Assembly (NCBI GenBank): GCA_029245905.1
Contig: JAQWOJ010000104.1
Span: 1-42,704, forward strand
Direction: 5' to 3'
Source of the DNA: Gammaproteobacteria bacterium
GTDB taxonomy: Bacteria; Pseudomonadota; Gammaproteobacteria; Pseudomonadales; Pseudohongiellaceae
DNA: 42,704 bases
Below the pieces are notes generated by a model. That model worked only from the letters and a program-made list of their open reading frames with translations, was not told the origin of the DNA and ran no database searches. Positions 1-8,588 of this stretch are shown one piece after another. The stretch's first letter is position 1. Each line of letters begins with the position of its first letter. Made by a program: the position numbers and the translations under genes.

Positions 1-1
1 G

Positions 2-361
2 TCGATAGATGTGGATCTTCCAGAATTTGAAGAAGAGCTTAGGGGAGACAACTGGTTTGATGTGGCTGTTTTTCCTCAGGCGATATTTAGAACAACGAGA
101 TATGTTGAATCAATTGATGATGATAGTTTCATTTTCGAGGGAGACCTGACTCTTTTGGGAACGACAGCTCCGGTTAACTTAGAAGTTAATTTCCACGGCG
201 GTGGTCGGAATTTCTTAACTAGGAGCTATACAGTAGGCTTCTCTGGTAGCGCTACATTTAACAGGTCGGATTTTGGCCTTGATCGTTTTACCTCGTTTGG
301 AGTAGGAGACGAAATCGAGCTAGAGATCCATGTAGAATTTATGGATGCAGGATCCTCTTAG
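2..361 (+). CDS. YceI-family protein, C-terminal part (cut by window edge)
   Basis: The frame is open to the left edge, so the gene starts outside the window and only about 119 residues are seen. The visible part matches the second half of the YceI lipocalin-like barrel: a WFDVAVFPQA segment, then GDLTLLGTTAPV, then the family signature FNRSDFGLDRF near the C terminus. YceI proteins are usually secreted or periplasmic and bind isoprenoid-like or other amphiphilic lipids; the ligand cannot be told from this fragment. A strong terminator follows about 70 bases after the stop. The family assignment is firm; the function is known only at family level. Confidence 0.85.
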   Translation, partial: SIDVDLPEFEEELRGDNWFDVAVFPQAIFRTTRYVESIDDDSFIFEGDLTLLGTTAPVNLEVNFHGGGRNFLTRSYTVGFSGSATFNRSDFGLDRFTSFGVGDEIELEIHVEFMDAGSS

Positions 362-430
362 CCAGTATAGGTATTTCAAAAGCACTAACATCTTCGTGCA
401 TCAGAAAGTAAACGCTACAACTGAACTTCA

Positions 431-457
431 AACCCACTCCAATTGAGTGGGTTTTTT
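431..457 (+). terminator. Rho-independent terminator after the YceI-family gene
   Basis: A perfect 9-bp stem (AACCCACTC / GAGTGGGTT) closes a CAATT loop and runs into a T tract (452-457). It lies 70 bases downstream of the YceI-family stop codon. Confidence 0.85.
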
Positions 458-527
458 AGTCTTATACAGCCAATTTCTTTGGCGCGGCTATGGGCAAAGT
501 TCAAATAGTGGTAAGAAGATATAAAGG

Positions 528-550
528 CGTGCCCCTATGCTTAAGGCACG
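528..550 (-). terminator. Possible weak terminator for the minus-strand secreted protein
   Basis: A 6-bp inverted repeat (CGTGCC / GGCACG, loop of 11) lies just past the stop of the minus-strand gene that ends at 574. Read on the minus strand it is followed by CCTTTATAT, a poor U tract, so this is tentative. Confidence 0.35.
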
Positions 551-573
551 GATCAGCATAGATACTGTGCGAG

Positions 574-1548
574 TTAGTTAGAATTTGCTCTTTCCTGTTC
601 CCTAGCGCCCCTCAGTATATTTGCCATTGAATAATTGCCTTCGTGGCATGCGTATTCATAAATTGGGTCGGGTGTTAGATCTAATATAAATTCTCTGGTG
701 TATGAATCTTGGTAGGTGTCGGGCTGGTCTGCTGTTAGAGAATAAAGAATTTGTGTTTCATTGATTCGGGTAAAACGTTCCACATTTATTTTGGAGCGAT
801 TGTGTCCAAACGTGCTCTTACTACTAAAGTTGGTTGTTTCAATGACTAGAGTGTGGTTGTCAAAATACCCTCTTGAGTCACCATGCCAGAGCTTAATCCT
901 CTCGTCGATATGCGGCTTTTGAGTTAATGGTATTATGCGTGCATCATGCATCATTTCTTGGACTATTGCGACATGGGTTTTAGACTGAACTATTTGCCAA
1001 TAGCTGTTATAACCTGCGTTTAAGTATGGAGCGCCATAACTTATACAGCGGTCATCCACTGTGAGATCTAACCATGATGCGGGATTAGTATCGCCGCGCT
1101 GAGGTACGTTGAACGTTACCCCGTCAGATTTGTTGACAAGCGGAGGAAATCGCCCATTTGATGGATGGACTATTTGAGAGGTTTGATTGTGTATCTGTCT
1201 CTCAACTAACCAGGCTTGGTCATAGTTTCCGGTGGAAGGATCGTAAGAATCAGTTTTTCCAGAAAGAGCGGCCTCAAAGACCCCGTCTCCAAATAGGGCA
1301 TCCCCATCGTCTTGTGCAATTTCCTGAACTCGGCGGTTTAAGAGTATTTGCTCTTCATCAGTTAGATATCGTCTTTCACCAAACCTGTCTGGCCTTTCGA
1401 CTGGTGTAATGGTGTTGTTTCCCCAGACGCCTTGTAGGTTGGGTTGCCCATCTAACGTGAGGCTGACTTTCCAGTCGCTATCTTGTGCGCTTGCTACTGA
1501 ATATAAAATACTGAAAATATAGATTGGCAAGGTTTTCAAAGTTTTCAT
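574..1548 (-). CDS. Secreted protein of unknown function, paralogue of the 14539-15531 protein
   Basis: A 324-residue protein starting with a clear signal peptide (MKTLKTLP, hydrophobic core, cleavage near ASAQ-DS). The mature N terminus carries PNLQGVWGNNTITPVERP, followed by ALFGDG, SYDPSTGNYD, RCISYGAP, GYNSYWQIVQSK, KLWHGDSRG and, at the C terminus, YEYACHEGNYSMANIL. All these blocks recur in the protein encoded at 14539-15531, so the two are paralogues. Two cysteines, in RCISYG and YACHEG, are kept in both copies and could form a disulfide. I recognise the family as a common secreted protein of marine and soil bacteria with no assigned activity. The gene is divergent from the secreted cupin at 1718. 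No enzyme name is justified. Confidence 0.8.
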   Translation of the reverse strand: MKTLKTLPIYIFSILYSVASAQDSDWKVSLTLDGQPNLQGVWGNNTITPVERPDRFGERRYLTDEEQILLNRRVQEIAQDDGDALFGDGVFEAALSGKTDSYDPSTGNYDQAWLVERQIHNQTSQIVHPSNGRFPPLVNKSDGVTFNVPQRGDTNPASWLDLTVDDRCISYGAPYLNAGYNSYWQIVQSKTHVAIVQEMMHDARIIPLTQKPHIDERIKLWHGDSRGYFDNHTLVIETTNFSSKSTFGHNRSKINVERFTRINETQILYSLTADQPDTYQDSYTREFILDLTPDPIYEYACHEGNYSMANILRGAREQERANSN

Positions 1549-1717
1549 AATTTTCCATCGCGCGATATTTTAAGGTTCTAACTTCTAGACTAACTGATTC
1601 TTCAAGGTCAAGGAACTCATATCCCTAGTGTTGAAAAGAGATAGACTTTAGTCGGTTCGCTTTTTATCCTGCATCTACACAGGATAGTTTACGTTCAGAC
1701 AAAAAACGAGGACAAAA

Positions 1718-2176
1718 ATGAAAACATCAACACTCGCTTTACTGGCAATATCAGGTCTGCTAGCCTTCACTATAGCTCAGGAGCCTTCTCCGCCCGCCCT
1801 GTATTATGATGGAGAAAATATAGGCACAGATCTCGCTTCGTCATTGTCTCAGCGGCCTAATTTTGGCGTGGGGAGGATTAATAGTGGTGAAGATTATGCG
1901 ATTAATATGATTCGACGTATCGCTCCTGCTGGTGCAATCGTGCACCCGGAAGGAACCGAGATTCATTTTATTGTAGAAGGAGCTGGTGAGCTGACGACGG
2001 GTGGGGTCGCAATTAGACCGCAAAGTGGAGGTTCTGCGAGTATCGAGGGAGGCTATGCTCAGAGGGTAACAGTTGGTGACCTTGTTCTTATCCCGGCCGG
2101 CACACCACACCAGTACACGGCCGTAGAGGGTGTTGTCGGTTATTTGGAGGTGCGCTATAAAACTAGCGACTATTAA
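1718..2176 (+). CDS. Secreted single-domain cupin protein
   Basis: A 152-residue protein with a signal peptide (MKTSTLALLAISGLLAFTIAQ). The mature part is one small cupin barrel: motif 1 is seen as IVHPEGTEIHFIVEGAGELTTGG, split here across two short stretches (IVHPEGTEIHF and IVEGAGELTTGG), and motif 2 as GDLVLIPAGTPHQYT, supplying the usual His and Glu metal ligands. GAGGA at 1708-1712 is a good ribosome binding site. Small secreted cupins can be dioxygenases, isomerases or sensors; nothing here picks one. It is divergent from the unknown secreted protein at 574-1548 and may share a control region with it. Confidence 0.85.
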   Translation: MKTSTLALLAISGLLAFTIAQEPSPPALYYDGENIGTDLASSLSQRPNFGVGRINSGEDYAINMIRRIAPAGAIVHPEGTEIHFIVEGAGELTTGGVAIRPQSGGSASIEGGYAQRVTVGDLVLIPAGTPHQYTAVEGVVGYLEVRYKTSDY

Positions 2177-2214
2177 TTGACCGGCGCGCTCGCACTTTTC
2201 CGAATCGAGTTGGA

Positions 2215-4158
2215 TTAAGGGTTATTTAGTAATTCCGCTTTGCTCTTGAATTCTTCAATTATTTCCGGATTGGATATTGCTTCTTTGTTAGCAATGGGGC
2301 GCTTATGAATTAAATCCTTAACGACTATTTCTGTGATTTTTCCACTGCGGGTTCTTGGAATGTCAGTCACCTTTATGATTTTGGCTGGAACATGTCGAGG
2401 GCTTGCATTTCGTTTTAGGATTTGGCGAATATCATTTTTTATGGATTTGGTTAATTTCTTTTTTTCCCGTAAAACGACAAACAGTACAATTCTTTCATCA
2501 CCCTCCCAGTCTTGCCCTACAGCAATAGATTCGATAACTGCGGGAATTTTTTCTACCTCGCGGTAAATTTCTGCGGTACCGATTCGTACCCCGCCCGGGT
2601 TGAGAATTGCGTCACTTCGGCCTGATATTATAATGCCACCATGATCAGTTATTTCAGCCCAGTCACCATGACACCAGATGTTATCGTAACGAGAGAAATA
2701 CGCTTCATGGTAGCGTTCTCCGTTAGGGTCATTCCAAAAATAAATGGGTTTTGATGGAAAGCTCTTTGTGCAGACTAATTCGCCTGGTTCGTTACGAATC
2801 GGTTTTCCTTGACTATTCCAGACCTCTACCGCCATGCCTAACCCGCGGCACTGAAGTTCCCCTCGATATACGGGCAGCGTCGGAGAACCCAAAGCGAAGC
2901 AAGAAACAATGTCGGTCCCGCCAGAAATCGAGCTAATTTGGACTGTGGCTTTTATGCTTTTATGAACATAATCATAAGACTCGGGTGCTAGTGGCGAGCC
3001 CGTAGAGAGAATGGTTCTTAGGTTCGTAAAATTATGTTGTAGTCTTGGTTCCGCGCCGTCTTTTTCTAATGCGGAAAGATACTTTGCGGAGGTACCAAAC
3101 ACAGATACTTTTTCATCATTTGCAATTTGCATCAAAGTGTCGGAGCTGGGATAGAAAGGGTTCCCGTCAAAGAGGAGGAGTGTGCAGCCGGAGGCGAGCC
3201 CAGAGACCAGCCAATTCCACATCATCCAGCCGCAAGTAGTGAAGAAGAACAGGGTGTCTCTGCGGGTAATATCTGTGTGTAGTCGATGTTCTTTTAAATG
3301 TTGTAACAATGTTCCGCCGATACCATGGACAATGCACTTGGGTTTTCCTGTGGTTCCAGAGGAGTACAAAATGTAAGCAGGGTCATTGAAGTCCATTTGG
3401 CAGAAGCTTGGAAAATGATCTTGTGTTTTTAGGAGGCTTTCCCAAGAAATTGAAGATTCCACGGAGCCGCACAATTGCCAATTAACGACTATACAATTGC
3501 ATGCTAATTTCTTTCTAATAAGATTAATTTTTTCACAAATTGAAATTTTCTTGCCTTTGAATTGATAACCGTCAATAGCGATTAACAACTTTGGTTCGAT
3601 TTGTTCAAATCGTTCTAAAATTCCTTCCTTTCCAAAATCTGGAGAACAACTAGACCAGGTTCCGCCGAGCCAAGTAGTTGCAATCATCGCTATTATAGTT
3701 TCCGGGCGGTTCGGCATTATCGCAGCAACGCGATCACCTTTCTTGATTCCCAGATTTTTTAGTTCTGCAGCCACAGTCCCCGCGAGTTGAAATAATTTTG
3801 CGTAACTTAAAACCTCCCGATTGCCGTTTTCATCTCTAAATATTATTGCTGTTTGCTCATCCCTAAAAAGCAGAAGATTTTCCGCCAGGTTTAATTTGGC
3901 ATCGGGAAACCATTTCTCATTTTCAAATGAATCTGCATGGACTAGCGCTTGTCCTGGGTTTTTACTCGCTCTAATATTTGATTTTTCCCACCAGTATCCC
4001 CAAAACTGATCAAGATTGTCGGTAGACCATTGCCAGAGCTCTTCATAGTTGGCAAGATTGATTTTAAATCTCGAGTTTACGCCTTGCATGAACTCGTTCA
4101 TTGCCGAATTGCGAGATTTCAATGGTTTCCAGATTGGATCCATGGCAGCTGGTCTCAT
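2215..4158 (-). CDS. aacS: Acetoacetyl-CoA synthetase (acetoacetate-CoA ligase)
   Basis: A 647-residue ANL-superfamily adenylate-forming enzyme that makes acetoacetyl-CoA from acetoacetate, ATP and CoA in the cytoplasm. The length and the N terminus (PIWKP, FWGYWWEKSNI) fit acetoacetate-CoA ligase rather than acetyl-CoA synthetase. The P-loop-like YSSGTTGKPKCIVHG, the SGGTDI block, the GRSDAILNPGGVRIG hinge region and the RTRSGKI catalytic lysine region are present in order. An alternative start at 4143 (MDPIWKP) fits the family N terminus better; neither start has a strong ribosome binding site. The AtoE-type transporter at 8589 and two thioesterases nearby support a role in acetoacetate or short-chain fatty acid use. 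Confidence 0.92.
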   Translation of the reverse strand: MRPAAMDPIWKPLKSRNSAMNEFMQGVNSRFKINLANYEELWQWSTDNLDQFWGYWWEKSNIRASKNPGQALVHADSFENEKWFPDAKLNLAENLLLFRDEQTAIIFRDENGNREVLSYAKLFQLAGTVAAELKNLGIKKGDRVAAIMPNRPETIIAMIATTWLGGTWSSCSPDFGKEGILERFEQIEPKLLIAIDGYQFKGKKISICEKINLIRKKLACNCIVVNWQLCGSVESSISWESLLKTQDHFPSFCQMDFNDPAYILYSSGTTGKPKCIVHGIGGTLLQHLKEHRLHTDITRRDTLFFFTTCGWMMWNWLVSGLASGCTLLLFDGNPFYPSSDTLMQIANDEKVSVFGTSAKYLSALEKDGAEPRLQHNFTNLRTILSTGSPLAPESYDYVHKSIKATVQISSISGGTDIVSCFALGSPTLPVYRGELQCRGLGMAVEVWNSQGKPIRNEPGELVCTKSFPSKPIYFWNDPNGERYHEAYFSRYDNIWCHGDWAEITDHGGIIISGRSDAILNPGGVRIGTAEIYREVEKIPAVIESIAVGQDWEGDERIVLFVVLREKKKLTKSIKNDIRQILKRNASPRHVPAKIIKVTDIPRTRSGKITEIVVKDLIHKRPIANKEAISNPEIIEEFKSKAELLNNP

Positions 4159-4204
4159 GGTGTCGAAATTGAGGTCAATGGTTTCTGATTGCCTCGTGTT
4201 GGTC

Positions 4205-4627
4205 TTAGAGAGAATTTAGGAAACGATCGACCCCAGCCTGTGATACCTCCATATCCTGTTGGGGTGTTCCAGAACTAACACCGATACCGCCAATACAGTC
4301 GCCGTCAAAGATGACTGGTAAACCACCGCCTACCGTGCTGATACGGCCACCTGCTTCCGTGTGAATGCCAAATGCTAGGTTGCCAGGGATATTTGCAGCG
4401 TTATATTCATGGGTGGCTTTGCGAGCAGCACCTGCGGTAAAGGCCTTGTCTTGAGCGACCTCAATGCTATGTGCTTTTCCACCGTTCATGCGTTCAAATG
4501 CAATAAGATTACCTGAGTCGTCCGTGACTGCAATACACATGGGTACGCCTATTTCTTCGGCTTTACTCCGTGCCCCCTCGATAAGAAGACGAGAATCTTC
4601 GATACTGAGTCTTTTAACTGAAATCAT
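4205..4627 (-). CDS. GlcG/HbpS-family (DUF336) heme-binding-like protein
   Basis: A 140-residue protein covering the whole compact GlcG/HbpS fold: VPMCIAVTDDSGNLIAFERM, a KAFTAGAARKAT helix, the glycine-rich GGRISTVGGGLPV and the C-terminal CIGGIGVSSGTPQQDMEV. HbpS binds heme extracellularly in Streptomyces, PduO C-domains bind corrinoid-related cofactors, and GlcG lies in glycolate operons without a proven role. This protein has no signal peptide and is probably cytoplasmic. GGAG lies nine bases before the start. It sits 46 bases upstream of the acetoacetyl-CoA synthetase on the same strand and may be co-transcribed. The substrate is unknown. Confidence 0.85.
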   Translation of the reverse strand: MISVKRLSIEDSRLLIEGARSKAEEIGVPMCIAVTDDSGNLIAFERMNGGKAHSIEVAQDKAFTAGAARKATHEYNAANIPGNLAFGIHTEAGGRISTVGGGLPVIFDGDCIGGIGVSSGTPQQDMEVSQAGVDRFLNSL

Positions 4628-4883
4628 TATTCAATACTCCAACCATTCGATATGTTTAGTGCCTTATGAGAGTCCAGTGTACTTAATTCGAAGAAATTCT
4701 GACAATGTTAATCATGCCTGCGATTATGCTTATTCTCCCTAGAAATAGTTGCGTGACTTCAGAAACGCCTGTGGAAATCAGTTCTCAAGTGAAGGTGCTG
4801 AGTAGCAAGCTGAAGTTACAGCATGCTGCTAAGGGATGTATTGTCTATTCAGGAAAAGACCAAACATTTAGCCAGAAATTCGA

Positions 4884-5423
4884 TTAGTAAGCTTCAAAAC
4901 GGCGGTCTGGTTTAAGTTCCCGCTTAAAACGCTTAAACCTATCAACATAATGGTTTGCGCTCTCAGTTAACCCTTGTTTTTGTTCTGTGGTTAATTGTCT
5001 AATGACTCTCGCAGGCGCTCCGACAACCATTGAACCGTCGGGTATTTCTTTGTTTTCTGTAACCAAAGCGTTTGCTCCAATTAGGCAATTTTTGCCAATT
5101 TTCGCGCCATTTAATATTACAGCATTTATCCCGATCAATGAGTTATCACCAATTGTGCATCCATGTAACATAGCCTGGTGTCCTATAGTGACATTGTCTC
5201 CGATGATGCAGGGGACCCCGGGGTCAGTATGAATGACCGTGCATTCTTGAATATTCGTATTAGTTCCGATTATTATTTGTTCATTATCCCCTCGAAGGAT
5301 TGCCCCAAACCAAATGCTGACGTTATTTGCTAAACTAACTCTGCCAATAACTGTCGCGGTGGGCGCGACAAAAAAGTCGTCACCAGTTATTTCAACCTTA
5401 TCTTTGCCTAATTCATAAATCAT
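4884..5423 (-). CDS. Gamma-carbonic-anhydrase-like left-handed beta-helix protein (YrdA/PaaY type)
   Basis: A 179-residue hexapeptide-repeat protein. Repeats run from about residue 20 to 150 (PTATVIGRVSLANNVSIW, IGDNVTIGHQAMLHGC, IGDNSLIGINAVIL, IGKNCLIGANALV) and end in the VVGAPARVIRQL turn. Three histidines placed as zinc or iron ligands are seen: H65 in VIHTDPG, H82 and H87 in GHQAMLHG. Many family members show weak or no carbonic anhydrase activity, and PaaY is a thioesterase, so activity is uncertain. The start codon lies two bases after the stop of the PQQ dehydrogenase upstream, so the two are very probably translated from one message. Confidence 0.9.
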   Translation of the reverse strand: MIYELGKDKVEITGDDFFVAPTATVIGRVSLANNVSIWFGAILRGDNEQIIIGTNTNIQECTVIHTDPGVPCIIGDNVTIGHQAMLHGCTIGDNSLIGINAVILNGAKIGKNCLIGANALVTENKEIPDGSMVVGAPARVIRQLTTEQKQGLTESANHYVDRFKRFKRELKPDRRFEAY

Positions 5424-5425
5424 AT

Positions 5426-7198
5426 TTAAAGTTCGCCCACTGAAGGAAGTTTGAAAACAAAAAGCATGTTTCCGCCGCGTCGTTGCCGAATTTCTGGCGT
5501 GAGTGCTCGGTGACTGACGCCTCCACCTGCGGCAATAGCAATGTATTGAACGCCGTCTACACTGTAGGTGCTGGGAAAGCCGCCGGCTGACGAATTTAAG
5601 ATTTGTTCCCAGAGAATCTGCCCATTACTTGCATCGAAGGCTCGAAAGCGGCGAGCATCGTCTGTTACGAAGGCAAGTCCACCGCCTGTTGTGAGAACGG
5701 AGCCCGTGATTGCGGCACGTTGCTTATAAGCCCATAAAGTTTCGCCGGAGGCAACATTCACGGCACTAAAAATCCCAATTTGGCTATCTTCATCTGGTGT
5801 GGAAATTTTCCTGGATACCGCAGAGCTGTGATAGCCGCCGACCGTAGGATTCACTGGATTAAGGTAATAATCCATACAAACATTGTTGGTAGGAGCGTAA
5901 AGCGCGTTTGTTTGTGGGCTATAACCTATCGAATTCCAGTTAATGCCGCCAGTAGTGCTAGGGCACACCATTTTTCTTTGGCGTATTTCTGTGATGTCTA
6001 GGTCAGGATTGGTTATGCCTTTGTGGTTCTCGATGTCTACGCCAACGATTACGTTTTGAAAATTGGTTTCTTTCGCCCAAAGAAACTCTCCAGTTTCTGC
6101 ATCCATCGTCCAAATTATCCCTGGTTTTCCAGGAATTCCAGTGATTAGCTTTCGACTCCTAGAGGATTGTATGTTGGGATTTATCCAGGACACTGCATCT
6201 TCCTCGGGAGTAACCTCAGACTCGACAACTATTCTCTCAAAAGGGTGATCTAGATCCCAATTACCTCCGGGTATGTGCTGGAAGTACCATTCGATTTCAC
6301 CCGTGTCGGCATTCATCGCTATAGTTGAATTGGTATAAAGGACATCTCCGCCTCTCGTATCGCGCTGGATTGAGCCCCAAGGAATAGGTACGGCAATTCC
6401 TTGATATATAAGGTCAAGTTCGGGGTCGTAGCTTGCTGGCATCCATGCTGATCCGCCTCGGCGCTGCTCATTTGGCACGTCCCCCCAGGTTTCGCCGCCT
6501 GGTTCGCCGATTTTTGGAACGGTATTGGTCCGCCAAATTTCTTCTCCGGTGTCAGGGTCGTGAGCAGTGATCCAGCACCCGGTATTTATGTAATAACATC
6601 CAGACATCCCAGCGATAATTTTCCCATCGAGAACTTGGGGCCCCCCTGAGTAATGCTGACCGATTGTCCAATCGCCAATCTGATGCTCCCAAGTTACCTC
6701 TCCGCTGAGGGCATTGAGGGAGACTAAATAAGCATCGCGGGTGGCGATGATTAGCTGATCTTTGTAGATTGTTGCATTGCGATTAGCGCAAGAAAGAGAT
6801 GCAATGTGATCAACTTCGGCTCGGCGATATTCCCACAATAAGGTGCCGTCGGTGGCATCGACAGCCTCGATAAAGTCGCAAGCCTGAGGAAGAAACATTA
6901 TTCCGTTTCTCACGAGAGGGGTTGTTTCTTGCAATCCTGGCTCCATTGTCCAGGCCCATGCTAGGCGCAAATCGCTAACATTATCTTTGTTAATTTGATC
7001 TAATGGGCTATAGCCCCAATGATTTGCTGTGCGGCGCCACATTAGCCAGTCTTCTTCCGGAGGATTTGCGAGTTCGTCAAGCGTTACATGTTGAAACTTG
7101 TCTAAAGCTGATTGCGCATTACCGTAACCGGGAAACAGAACTGTAGAGGTCGCAATAAAGGAGGCTAGGTAGAAAATATTTAGGTTAGATTTATTCAT
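5426..7198 (-). CDS. Periplasmic PQQ-dependent alcohol dehydrogenase-like quinoprotein
   Basis: A 590-residue protein with a signal peptide (cleavage near GNAQ-SA) and an eight-bladed quinoprotein propeller of the methanol/ethanol dehydrogenase family. The tryptophan-docking repeats are easy to follow: AVDATDGTLLW, SLNALSGEVTW, AHDPDTGEEIW, AMNADTGEIEW, TMDAETGEFLW, AVNVASGETLW, AFDASNGQILW. The WDLD at 314-317 places D315 where the catalytic Asp of methanol dehydrogenase lies. There is no CxxCH heme site, so electrons must go to a separate cytochrome. The adjacent-cysteine pair of classical methanol and ethanol dehydrogenases is absent; only one Cys is found in that region (LSCANR). The substrate cannot be predicted. 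It is the first gene of a pair with the carbonic-anhydrase-like protein. Confidence 0.88.
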   Translation of the reverse strand: MNKSNLNIFYLASFIATSTVLFPGYGNAQSALDKFQHVTLDELANPPEEDWLMWRRTANHWGYSPLDQINKDNVSDLRLAWAWTMEPGLQETTPLVRNGIMFLPQACDFIEAVDATDGTLLWEYRRAEVDHIASLSCANRNATIYKDQLIIATRDAYLVSLNALSGEVTWEHQIGDWTIGQHYSGGPQVLDGKIIAGMSGCYYINTGCWITAHDPDTGEEIWRTNTVPKIGEPGGETWGDVPNEQRRGGSAWMPASYDPELDLIYQGIAVPIPWGSIQRDTRGGDVLYTNSTIAMNADTGEIEWYFQHIPGGNWDLDHPFERIVVESEVTPEEDAVSWINPNIQSSRSRKLITGIPGKPGIIWTMDAETGEFLWAKETNFQNVIVGVDIENHKGITNPDLDITEIRQRKMVCPSTTGGINWNSIGYSPQTNALYAPTNNVCMDYYLNPVNPTVGGYHSSAVSRKISTPDEDSQIGIFSAVNVASGETLWAYKQRAAITGSVLTTGGGLAFVTDDARRFRAFDASNGQILWEQILNSSAGGFPSTYSVDGVQYIAIAAGGGVSHRALTPEIRQRRGGNMLFVFKLPSVGEL

Positions 7199-7280
7199 TT
7201 TTTTCTCAATGTATTGTTATTGTTGCTATAAAGGCCGCGACCCAGCCTATTTTACAGAGTCTTCAGCATTAGCAAAGGAG

Positions 7281-7994
7281 TCATTCAGCCCTTATAGAAA
7301 TAACAGTAGTTTGTTTTCCTTCTATGCTGAATTTGATATTGAAGTCGTAAAGGGTCACGCCATACTGCTTATTATCTTGACTCTTAATTCTCCACGCTGG
7401 CCTTGGGTCTAAGGTAAGTAATTGAACAATTAATTCCTTTAGGTTTGGATAATTTACTTTGTTAGCGATAAGTTCCTCTTCGGCTTTTCTTGAAAATACG
7501 ATAACGAGTTTGCTTTGAGGTTTTTCTGCGGCATATCCTCCTGATGCATTTGGTATGGAGTCTGCATAGGGAATGTATGGCTTTAAATCAAGCACGGGCG
7601 TGGCATCAAGCAGGTCTAAACCACCGACTTTGATTATTACTCTGCCATTGGATTCATAATGTTCGATGTACTCCACGGCCGATATTCCGATAGGATTTGG
7701 ACGGTAAGGGGCTCGACTCGAAAATACCCCTACTCTCTTTTTTCCTCCTAGGCGAGGGGGCTGAACTGTTGGCGACCAGCCTTTCTCTGCTGTTGCATGC
7801 AAGAAAAAGATAATCCATAGATGGCTGAATTGCTCCATGCCCCTTAAAGAATTAATATCGGCGTACTCTTGATTGAGTTCGATAGAGCCCAAGCTAGCAC
7901 TTACTAAGTTTGCTTGTCGTGGAACAACAAATTTTTGCTTGTACGGGCTATTTACGTAACCTATTGGTCTGAGTGATATATTTTGCGGTGCCAT
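7281..7994 (-). CDS. trmO: tRNA (N6-threonylcarbamoyladenosine-37) methyltransferase TrmO (TsaA family)
   Basis: A 237-residue protein that in E. coli uses SAM to methylate t6A at position 37 of certain threonine tRNAs. The family signatures are clear: IGYVNSPYKQKF near the N terminus, YRPNPIGIS at 97-105, and DLLDATPVLDLKPYIPY at 127-143. The C-terminal part (FSRKAEEEL, LDPRPAWR, YGVTLYDFNI) matches the family's second domain. The length is close to the E. coli enzyme (235 residues). It lies upstream of, and on the same strand as, the PQQ dehydrogenase with an 82-base gap, with no obvious functional link. Confidence 0.93.
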   Translation of the reverse strand: MAPQNISLRPIGYVNSPYKQKFVVPRQANLVSASLGSIELNQEYADINSLRGMEQFSHLWIIFFLHATAEKGWSPTVQPPRLGGKKRVGVFSSRAPYRPNPIGISAVEYIEHYESNGRVIIKVGGLDLLDATPVLDLKPYIPYADSIPNASGGYAAEKPQSKLVIVFSRKAEEELIANKVNYPNLKELIVQLLTLDPRPAWRIKSQDNKQYGVTLYDFNIKFSIEGKQTTVISIRAE

Positions 7995-8062
7995 AAAAAT
8001 TTTATAGAGTTTATGAAGTTTTAGTGGTTTTTATAGACACAAGTATACTGGTTTTATGAGTA

Positions 8063-8503
8063 ATGGTATTAAATTGGGATAGGTCAAACCCATTTAAAAT
8101 TAATGTGGTTGTTGGGCGTGATCGCATTGATGGCTATGGCCATGTTTCAAATCACTTCTATATTGCATGGATGACTGATTGTATGTTTGCCCATTCAGCG
8201 GCTGTTGGATTAACTGATGCAGTCTGTGTAGAAATGAGGCGAGGCATGGCAGTGAGAGAGATGCGGACAGAATTTCTGGGTTCTGCTTATGAAGGTGATA
8301 AATTAGTGATAGCTAATTGGATCATTTCTTCAGATGAAAAGCTTAGGGCTTCGCGTCAGTTTCAAATATTAAATAGTGATAATGGCGACACGCTTGTTCG
8401 TGCTGAAATGAATTTTGTTTGCACTAACCTTGAGTCTGGAAGGCCGGCGAAGATGCCTAAAATATTCATTGAAAAATATCGCGTGGAGAGCGACCCCCTA
8501 TAG
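8063..8503 (+). CDS. Hotdog-fold acyl-CoA thioesterase (4HBT type)
   Basis: A 146-residue cytoplasmic protein. DRIDGYGHVSNHFYIAWMTD at 19-38 is the 4-hydroxybenzoyl-CoA thioesterase/YbgC active-site helix with Asp, Gly-His and Asn in the expected places. It would hydrolyse an acyl-CoA; the chain length is not predictable. It lies 85 bases upstream of the short-chain fatty acid transporter on the same strand and may share its message, which would fit a role in short-chain acyl metabolism. Confidence 0.82.
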   Translation: MVLNWDRSNPFKINVVVGRDRIDGYGHVSNHFYIAWMTDCMFAHSAAVGLTDAVCVEMRRGMAVREMRTEFLGSAYEGDKLVIANWIISSDEKLRASRQFQILNSDNGDTLVRAEMNFVCTNLESGRPAKMPKIFIEKYRVESDPL

Positions 8504-8588
8504 GATTTGAAAATGTAAAAGGATGTAAGTTTTTGCTTCAGAAGTTATTAAAAACCAAATAATGAAAATAAGAAAAATGAGGCCTTAA

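Noticed and set aside
4705..4887. A 60-codon plus-strand frame between the GlcG-like and carbonic-anhydrase-like genes
   Set aside because: No ribosome binding site, no recognisable motif, and it runs into the 3' end of a gene on the other strand.
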